A stretch of 10,682 nt of DNA from Clostridiales bacterium (GTDB lineage Bacteria; Bacillota; Clostridia; Christensenellales; Aristaeellaceae). This document shows positions 6,647 through 10,682 of the stretch, piece after piece. The position numbers and the translations under genes were made by a program. The notes beneath the pieces were generated by a model, which ran no database searches, had not been told where the DNA came from, and worked only from the letters and a program-made list of their open reading frames with translations. The stretch's first letter is position 1, and the number at the start of each line of letters is the position of its first letter. Where the stretch lies: contig SFHK01000092.1 in the NCBI GenBank assembly GCA_004556395.1, positions 1-10,682 on the forward strand, read 5' to 3'.

Positions 6647-7159
6647 ATGGAGTACATCAGCAGCGACACGAATATATGGATTGATTTTTCCGCGGTCGAC
6701 GCGCTGGCGCTTCCGTTTCGGCTGGATTGCACGTATCTGATGAGCAGCGACGCGCTTGAGGACGAATGGCTGTCGCCGAAGGGCAGGGGAAACGAGCTTA
6801 TCGAGCTCGGCTTGCAGGCGGTGAAGATTACGACGGAGGAATTCTATTACGCGGAAGAAATCCGCAGCCGTTGCCCCAAGCTGTCGGCGTATGACACGTT
6901 CGCGCTGGCCATCGCGAAATTTCGAGGAATCGCGCTGCTGACCGGCGACGGGCGGCTGAGAAAAACCGCGATTGAGGAGGGCGTGACGGTTCGCGGCACG
7001 CTGTGGATTTTTGACGAGCTGCTTCGAAACGGAATTCTTTCCGAAGAGGAATACCGGAAATTCATGTTGGCGATGAAGGCGCAGAACGGCCGCCGAATCC
7101 GGCTTCCGGAAGCGGAGCTTGACAGGCGCGTTAAGGAAAAAGGAAAGGACGACGCATGA
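6647..7159 (+). CDS. PIN-domain protein (probable ribonuclease, toxin-like), DUF4411-like
   Basis: The product has 170 residues. The acidic residues expected of a PIN nuclease are present: D7 in SDTNIWIDF, E38 or E40 in DALEDEW, D83 in SAYDTFALAIAK and D101 in LLTGDGRLRKT. The C-terminus (from about 145) is basic and charged. ATG 6647 has AGGAGG (6637-6642) overlapping the upstream stop, so the pair is coupled. Xre-COG2856 genes next to PIN-domain genes (often DUF4411) are a recognised toxin-antitoxin-like combination. That makes this the likely toxin and the upstream protein its regulator or antitoxin. No cognate RNA target can be read from the sequence. The DUF4411 assignment is less certain than the PIN fold. 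Confidence 0.82.
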   Translation: MEYISSDTNIWIDFSAVDALALPFRLDCTYLMSSDALEDEWLSPKGRGNELIELGLQAVKITTEEFYYAEEIRSRCPKLSAYDTFALAIAKFRGIALLTGDGRLRKTAIEEGVTVRGTLWIFDELLRNGILSEEEYRKFMLAMKAQNGRRIRLPEAELDRRVKEKGKDDA

Positions 7160-7179
7160 GCGGGGCGCGTCGTCCTTTT
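7144..7179. terminator. Bidirectional terminator between convergent genes
   Basis: AAAGGACGACGC (7144-7155) pairs perfectly over 12 bp with GCGTCGTCCTTT (7167-7178) around an 11-base loop, followed by T on the plus strand. The minus strand also continues into a T-rich stretch. The left arm and loop include the last codons and stop of the PIN gene. The hairpin lies 17 bases beyond the end of the minus-strand gene, so it can serve both transcripts. Confidence 0.85.
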
Positions 7180-7195
7180 CGCGTGCATCTGGCGG

Positions 7196-8128
7196 TTATT
7201 TCCTGTGCAGCGTCACCATATAGACCTGCGCGCGGCTGCCGAGGCGGAAGGGGAGCCAGTCGCTGCCCACGCCGGAGGAGACGAGCATCTTTACGAGCGA
7301 TTTTTTATCGTTTTCGTCGTACAGGCCGGCGGGGAAGTCTCCGTTGTAGGCTCCGGCGGCGGTCATAAGGCATTTTCCGAACAGGTTCACCTGTCCGCCG
7401 AGGGTATGGCCGCAGAAGATGAGGTCGGCCATGGCGTTGCCGTTTCCGTCCTTCACGGTGCTGATCTGCTTGGACGCGTCCGGGTTATGCGCCAGCACGA
7501 GCACCGTGCCCGCGTCGGTGGCGTTCTGGAACTGGAAGGCGCGGGAGCCGAACGCGGACGTATAGGCGCAGCCGACGATGAGAATGGGCGAGTCGTTCAC
7601 CATGGCGCGGTGGGTGGCGTTTTCAAGCAGCGTCACGCGGCCGAGCGCGCAGTCCTGATATAGTCCCTCCACGCTCACGTCCGCGTCGCCGGAGACGGCG
7701 TAGATTCCGCCGGGCACGGAAAGGCCGGCAAGGCCGGAGAAGAAGGTTTCGCGCGCGGACTTCAGCCGATCGTTGATGGCGGCGCGGCCCTCCTGCGTCT
7801 GCGCGCGGAACAGGTCGGACAGCGACATGCCGGTGTAGTCGCCGCCCAGCAGCACGATGTCCGGGTTCGCCTCGCACAGCGTCTGCATCAGCTTCACGGA
7901 GTCGCGGGCGCTCTTCTCGCCGGTGATCTTGAAATCCGAGGCAAACAGCACACGCGTGCCCTCCAGAAACGGCGAAAGGCCGCTGATATACGCGTCCACA
8001 TAGTCCACGTGCACGATGCGCGAGCACGCGTAGCCATAAATCCCCAGCGCCGCCAGCACGAGCAGCACGAGCAGCGCAAGCAGGCGCTTCAGATGAAGCC
8101 CCTTTTTCTTTCTTTTTCGTTTTGCCAT
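7196..8128 (-). CDS. Membrane-anchored metallophosphoesterase-like protein (YkuE/COG1408 type) with altered active site
   Basis: The product has 310 residues. A very basic start (MAKRKRKKKG) is followed by one membrane segment (about 14-34), placing the rest outside the membrane. The calcineurin-like motifs can be followed but are degraded. SDFK (64-67) stands where SDLH is usual and GGDYTG (95-100) is retained. SGDAD (146-150) replaces GNHD, LAHNPD (212-217) is retained, and GHTLGGQVNLFG (240-251) replaces GHTHGGQ. Several metal ligands (His67, Asn148, His243 equivalents) are thus lost, and normal two-metal catalysis is doubtful. The start has GGAGGAG (8131-8137) just upstream on its strand. 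It is convergent with the PIN operon and divergent from the DUF5711-like gene, with two parS sites in its leader region. Confidence 0.8.
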   Translation of the reverse strand: MAKRKRKKKGLHLKRLLALLVLLVLAALGIYGYACSRIVHVDYVDAYISGLSPFLEGTRVLFASDFKITGEKSARDSVKLMQTLCEANPDIVLLGGDYTGMSLSDLFRAQTQEGRAAINDRLKSARETFFSGLAGLSVPGGIYAVSGDADVSVEGLYQDCALGRVTLLENATHRAMVNDSPILIVGCAYTSAFGSRAFQFQNATDAGTVLVLAHNPDASKQISTVKDGNGNAMADLIFCGHTLGGQVNLFGKCLMTAAGAYNGDFPAGLYDENDKKSLVKMLVSSGVGSDWLPFRLGSRAQVYMVTLHRK

Positions 8129-8151
8129 AGCTCCTCCAAATCATGGGCGAA

Positions 8152-8167
8152 TGTTTCACGTGAAACA
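8152..8167. promoter_or_regulatory. parS: parS site 1 (ParB/Spo0J binding site)
   Basis: TGTTTCACGTGAAACA is an exact copy of the 16-bp bacterial chromosomal parS palindrome. Here the symmetry extends to 24 bp (8148-8171, CGAA on the left and TTCG on the right). ParB loads as a clamp here to organise and segregate the origin region. The site lies between the start of the metallophosphoesterase-like gene and its likely promoter. Confidence 0.95.
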
Positions 8168-8189
8168 TTCGGGAAATCCGGCGCAAAAA

Positions 8190-8205
8190 TGTTTCACGTG
8201 AAACA
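8190..8205. promoter_or_regulatory. parS: parS site 2 (ParB/Spo0J binding site)
   Basis: This is a second identical TGTTTCACGTGAAACA, 38 bp after the first (start to start), embedded in a 20-bp perfect palindrome (8188-8207). Two exact sites this close, in an intergenic region, rule out chance. They place the window on the chromosome, most likely in the origin-proximal part. Confidence 0.95.
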
Positions 8206-8231
8206 TTCACGATCAAATTCGCTCCTGGGCA

Positions 8232-8260
8232 TTGCAACCTGACATGGATTCTATTATAAT
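8232..8260 (+). promoter_or_regulatory. Sigma-A promoter of the DUF5711-like/CvpA operon
   Basis: TTGCAA (8232-8237) and TATAAT (8255-8260) are 17 bp apart. The -10 lies inside the palindrome CTATTATAATAG (8251-8262), so a TATAAT is also present on the minus strand at 8253-8258. That minus-strand box has TTGCCC (8276-8281) 17 bp upstream of it, a weaker match to a -35, and could drive the metallophosphoesterase-like gene. Confidence 0.75.
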
Positions 8261-8268
8261 AGGAATAT

Positions 8269-8314
8269 GCCGCGCGGGCAAGATGGAATTGGTAAAGGAT
8301 GCTTGCCCGGCGGC
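8269..8314 (+). other. 5' leader hairpin of the DUF5711-like transcript
   Basis: GCCGCGCGGGCAAG (8269-8282) pairs with CTTGCCCGGCGGC (8302-8314) over 13 bp with a single bulged base. It begins at about the expected transcription start and ends nine bases before the ribosome binding site (8323-8328). There is no T-run after it. It may stabilise the mRNA 5' end; I recognise no known riboswitch. Confidence 0.6.
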
Positions 8315-8335
8315 TTTATAACGGGAGGCCCGAAA

Positions 8336-9433
8336 ATGGATTACAACAGAAAGCAAACGCTGGGATGGCCTGCCGTGCTTGCGCTCGTCGTCGCCATGAC
8401 GCTGGCCGCGTATCTGATTGCCATCGCCGCGCGCGGAAGCGGAGATACGCCGCTGTCCAGCATCGTGAGACTGAACACCGTTTCCAACCGCGACGTGCGG
8501 GTCAGCGGTGCGAACGTGTATTATCTGGAGGGCGGCTCGCTGCACTGCGTCACCTCCGGCGGCAAATACGTGTGGAACCTTGGCGTGGACGCCAATTCGG
8601 AGTTCTCCGCGTCGGAGCACGGCGTGGCGGTGTGGAACCGCAAGAAGCTGACGCTCGTCGAAAAGGAAACCGGCCATCTGCTCGCGTCCAAGACGATGGA
8701 CGGAGAGATTCTGTCCGCGCTGGTGGGCGACCGGTATGTGGCCGTCGTGCTCGCGCCGGAGCACAACAGCACGGTGGTGCTTCTGAACAGCGGCGGCGAC
8801 GTGGTGGACACGCTGACCAGCTTTGGCGGCTACACGGTGCTGGATTACGGCTTCTATGAAGGACAGGAGCTGTTCTGGATTATGACGCTGGACTCCGCGG
8901 GCTCGACGCCGACCTGCCAGATCAGCACGTTCATCCCCGGCAAGCGCGAGACCGGCACCATCGAGGATTCGGAGCAGGTTATCTATCAGGTGATGTTCCG
9001 CTCGAATTACATCGCCGCGGTCGGCACGAACTACCTTCGCCTGTACGACTACACGGCCAACGAGAAGAAAACCCAGCGCAAGACCGTCTACGGCTGGTAT
9101 ATGGACGCGGTGGACAAGCGCTCGGACGATCCTCTGATGCTGTTTGTGCCCAACCAGCAGGTGGAGGGCACGATTGCCATTTCGGACGTGCGCATGATTC
9201 GCGGCTCCAGCGAATACATTGTGCGCCTGCCGGTGGTGTGCAGCGTGCTGCAGGCCGACGGCAACACGATGTACGGCTTCTCGCAGGAATACCTTGTCTG
9301 CTGCGCGTTCGGACAAAAAAAAGCCACGGTGTATAAACTGCCGGTTCTGGTAGATACTGTAATCGGCATTACCACCGACCATACGGCCGTCGTCACGTCC
9401 GGCGGATCGATTTACCTGATTCGTCTGCCTTAA
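8336..9433 (+). CDS. DUF5711-like membrane-anchored beta-propeller-type protein
   Basis: The product has 365 residues. A short cytoplasmic start (MDYNRKQTLG) is followed by one membrane segment (about 11-31). The remaining ~330 residues are rich in short beta strands with repeated patterns such as VYYLEGGSLHCVTSGGKYVWNL, GVAVWNRKKLTLVEKE and YIAAVGTNYLRLYDY, typical of an extracytoplasmic propeller. I used ATG 8336 with GGGAGG (8323-8328). The upstream in-frame ATG 8267 is at or before the predicted transcription start and has no binding site, so it was rejected. It is the first gene of an operon with the CvpA-like gene 24 bases downstream, a neighbourhood I associate with Clostridia. The function is unknown; the family name is from recalled resemblance. 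Confidence 0.72.
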   Translation: MDYNRKQTLGWPAVLALVVAMTLAAYLIAIAARGSGDTPLSSIVRLNTVSNRDVRVSGANVYYLEGGSLHCVTSGGKYVWNLGVDANSEFSASEHGVAVWNRKKLTLVEKETGHLLASKTMDGEILSALVGDRYVAVVLAPEHNSTVVLLNSGGDVVDTLTSFGGYTVLDYGFYEGQELFWIMTLDSAGSTPTCQISTFIPGKRETGTIEDSEQVIYQVMFRSNYIAAVGTNYLRLYDYTANEKKTQRKTVYGWYMDAVDKRSDDPLMLFVPNQQVEGTIAISDVRMIRGSSEYIVRLPVVCSVLQADGNTMYGFSQEYLVCCAFGQKKATVYKLPVLVDTVIGITTDHTAVVTSGGSIYLIRLP

Positions 9434-9457
9434 AACTAGCGATATGGAGGGAAAAAC

Positions 9458-10207
9458 GTGAACATCATCAACATTATCCTGCTGGCGATTCTCCTGATCA
9501 GCTTCATCTCCGGCATGCAGAAGGGCTTCCTCGCGTCCCTGCTGGCGACGCTCGGCTTCGTCGCCGCGTGGCTGATTGCCTCGTCCCTGTGCGGCACGCT
9601 GGCCAACCACTTCATGAACAGCAGCTTCAAGGAAGCGCTCAGCGGTCTGGACCCGTTCCGCGAGCTCGTCGCGAAGCTCGGCGAGAACGGCAGCGTCCTG
9701 TGCAACGGCGCGGCCAGCACGCTCAACGGCATCTGCGAGACCCTGACCGACGCGTCCGTGCCCAAGGCCGTGATCGACGCGTTCCGCAGCAACGCCGCCA
9801 GCCCCGCGTTCGCCGCGCTGACCATCGGCGAGTGCCTGACGCAGACCATCTGGCAGTCCACGTTCAACGTTGTTTCCTTTGTGATCGTTTTCGCGATTGC
9901 CTACGCGGCGCTGATCCTCGTGGTCAACCTCGTCAATAACATGTTCCGCCTGCCCAAGCTGCGCGGCGTGGACGGCCTGCTGGGCGGCGTGTTCGGCGTC
10001 GTTCGCGGCTATGCGGTCATCTGCCTGATCGCCGCGGTGGTTCCCATGGTGTATACGGCGCTGGATTCCTCCGTCGTGCAGACGCTGTTCGCGGATTCGT
10101 CCATGGGCACGTTCTTCCTGAACGGCGACTCCCTGCTGAGCGACCTGTTCCGCATCTCCTCGCAGATCGATAAGGTGATGCGCGCCATGCCCAAGGTGAT
10201 CGTCTGA
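9458..10207 (+). CDS. CvpA family membrane protein
   Basis: The product has 249 residues. It has an N-terminal membrane segment with the family's GMQKGF (19-24) followed by a second hydrophobic stretch, and a large polar segment (about 45-130). Two more membrane segments follow (about 135-158 and 178-198). Between them lies RLPKLRGVDGLLGGVFGVVRG (164-184), which matches the conserved CvpA 'P..r..dr.lG...G..rG' region. CvpA proteins are linked to colicin V production and envelope or bile-stress tolerance, but their biochemical role is unknown. The start is GTG 9458 with GGAGGG (9446-9451), and the gene is co-transcribed with the upstream one. The polar insert makes it longer than E. coli CvpA (about 160 residues), as in many Firmicutes relatives. 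Confidence 0.82.
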   Translation: MNIINIILLAILLISFISGMQKGFLASLLATLGFVAAWLIASSLCGTLANHFMNSSFKEALSGLDPFRELVAKLGENGSVLCNGAASTLNGICETLTDASVPKAVIDAFRSNAASPAFAALTIGECLTQTIWQSTFNVVSFVIVFAIAYAALILVVNLVNNMFRLPKLRGVDGLLGGVFGVVRGYAVICLIAAVVPMVYTALDSSVVQTLFADSSMGTFFLNGDSLLSDLFRISSQIDKVMRAMPKVIV

Positions 10208-10217
10208 TTCCAAACGT

Positions 10218-10248
10218 AAAAAAGCCGCCGGAGCATGGCGGCTTTTTT
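10218..10248 (+). terminator. Rho-independent terminator of the DUF5711-like/CvpA operon
   Basis: AAAAAAGCCGCC (10218-10229) and GGCGGCTTTTTT (10237-10248) pair perfectly over 12 bp around a seven-base loop, ending in six T. The flanking A-run makes it able to act on the opposite strand as well. Confidence 0.93.
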
Positions 10249-10281
10249 GATGGGAAGACGGCGGTGGACACGTTTGGATGG

Positions 10282-10334
10282 GTTCTCCCCTCTGTAGTGG
10301 GAAGCTACCCATCAGTTAGCGATGGGGCAGCTTC
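10282..10334 (+). ncRNA. Relic or second copy of the antitoxin-like RNA element
   Basis: The element has the same order of blocks as the RNA at 10477-10565: TCCCCTCTG (10286-10294), GGAAGC (10299-10305 region) and ATCAGTTAGCG (10311-10321). It then closes with GGGGCAGCTTC. Arms 10301-10313 and 10321-10334 form a hairpin (GAAGCT and CCCATC blocks with a small internal loop) around AGTTAGC. No promoter lies just upstream, because the operon terminator ends at 10248. I find no toxin-like ORF on the opposite strand in 10340-10440. It is probably a remnant of a duplicated module or a solitary structured element. The rest of 10335-10441 has an AT-rich stretch and a 14-bp repeat but no gene. Confidence 0.5.
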
Positions 10335-10441
10335 GAGAGCGCGTTAGAACCGCGTTGTGGAGTTTTTTTAAAAGTCAAAAAAGTCAATGATTACAAGGAC
10401 TTTGAGCGCGTTATAACATCTTTCTGGACAAAAATCGGCGG

Positions 10442-10470
10442 TTGACAACCGACGGCGACGATGCTATAAT
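10442..10470 (+). promoter_or_regulatory. Strong sigma-A promoter of the antisense RNA
   Basis: Both hexamers are perfect, TTGACA (10442-10447) and TATAAT (10465-10470), with a 17-bp spacer. The -35 is the centre of an inverted repeat CGGTTG-A-CAACCG (10439-10451). No protein-coding frame follows, so the product is an RNA. Confidence 0.92.
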
Positions 10471-10476
10471 AACGAC

Positions 10477-10565
10477 AGGAAGGGATGACGCTTGTGATGG
10501 AGCTTTCCCCTCTGAAGAATGGAAAGCCGCCTACCAGTTAGCGTTGGATGGCGGCTTGTGTTTTA
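10477..10565 (+). ncRNA. Antisense RNA, probable type I antitoxin
   Basis: Transcription should begin near 10477, seven bases after a perfect -10. It should end after the hairpin AAGCCGCC (10524-10531) / GGCGGCTT (10550-10557), which is followed by the T-rich GTGTTTTACTTCTT. The result is an RNA of roughly 90-95 bases with no ribosome binding site or open frame. Its 3' end reaches the last codons of the minus-strand toxin-like ORF, and the whole RNA is complementary to the toxin mRNA's 3' untranslated region. This is the layout of TxpA/RatA and BsrG/SR4 pairs, where the RNA promotes degradation or blocks translation of the toxin message. The exact ends are estimates. Confidence 0.75.
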
Positions 10566-10658
10566 CTTCTTGTCTTTGCCGTCGCGTCCGATCTGGATCG
10601 CGGCGAGCACAAGAGAGATAATCATGATGACTAAGTAAAGTCTTTCAAAGTCAGACAT
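10563..10658 (-). CDS. 31-residue hydrophobic peptide, probable type I toxin
   Basis: The peptide starts MSDFERLYLVIMIIS, has one membrane-spanning stretch (about 7-23) and ends in a charged tail GRDGKDKK. This size, single helix and lysine-rich C-terminus are typical of membrane-acting type I toxins (TxpA/BsrG or holin-like toxin class). It is preceded on its strand by an unusually good ribosome binding site, AAGGAGGTGA (10663-10672), four bases from the ATG, strong evidence of real translation. Its promoter lies beyond the right edge. Its mRNA would run into the hairpin 10524-10557 and overlap the antisense RNA. Membership of a specific toxin family is inferred from general features, not from a search. 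Confidence 0.78.
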   Translation of the reverse strand: MSDFERLYLVIMIISLVLAAIQIGRDGKDKK

Positions 10659-10682
10659 GATCTCACCTCCTTCGCTTTTGTT

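Noticed and set aside
8170..8177. Half of a Noc binding site (CGGGAAAT) between the parS sites
   Set aside because: The left half of the palindrome is absent, and eight bases are too few to support a call.
8281..8301. Similarity of the leader loop (TGGAATTGGTA) to the D-arm of tRNA-Leu
   Set aside because: Only about a dozen bases match. No anticodon arm, T-arm or acceptor stem follows; the flanks form a simple hairpin instead.
8213..10312. 699-residue minus-strand open frame, and other long antisense frames at 175-1110 and 2997-4577
   Set aside because: They are rich in His, Arg, Gln and Ala, lack ribosome binding sites and domains, and lie opposite genes with recognisable families. They are shadows of GC-rich coding sequence.

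Overview
The window looks like chromosomal DNA of a moderately high-G+C, low-complexity-prone Firmicute, probably a gut Clostridia lineage. The reasons are strong AGGAGG-type ribosome binding sites, sigma-A promoters with exact 17-bp spacers, a DUF5711-like gene next to a CvpA-like gene, two exact ParB/parS palindromes (usually found in the origin-proximal part of Firmicutes chromosomes), and a type I toxin/antisense RNA arrangement. No species can be named from the sequence.

Left part (1-1553). A 50-bp tandem repeat lies at the edge, followed by a RadC-like gene (286-1173) whose JAMM metal-binding motif is gone. The acidic tail of this protein grades into an array of six 72-bp units (1069-1500). 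Every second unit carries a TGA in the RadC frame, so the array sets where the protein ends. A 17-bp hairpin closes the region.

Middle-left part (1568-5235) is a stretch of broken genes. It starts with an AT-richer C-terminal half of a COG2509-like FAD-dependent dehydrogenase. Next come the first 60 codons of an ABC-2 exporter ATPase, cut inside its Walker A motif, and an ABC-2 permease that has lost its own start. A chimera follows, joining the first ~30 codons of a second ABC-2 permease to an FtsX/BceB-type permease that is itself frameshifted. The block ends with an intact LolD/MacB/BceA-type ATPase and a good terminator. The simplest reading is an exporter operon and a peptide-type ABC operon merged by internal deletions, leaving only the last ATPase whole.

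Centre (5236-7179). A gene-free, hairpin-rich stretch leads into a perfect promoter. This drives a two-gene operon, an XRE-HTH/ImmA-IrrE metalloprotease protein followed by a PIN-domain protein, which is a known toxin-antitoxin-like pairing. It ends in a bidirectional terminator shared with the convergent gene.

Right part (7196-10682). A minus-strand membrane-anchored metallophosphoesterase with several altered metal ligands is separated by two parS sites and a probably divergent promoter from a plus-strand operon of a DUF5711-like membrane-anchored beta-propeller protein and a CvpA-like membrane protein. After its terminator come two copies of a small structured RNA element. The second copy has a perfect promoter and runs antisense into the 3' end of a 31-residue hydrophobic toxin-like ORF on the minus strand. 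The first copy has neither promoter nor toxin and looks like a relic. This small-RNA pair and the stop-codon-bearing repeat array are the most interesting parts of the window.
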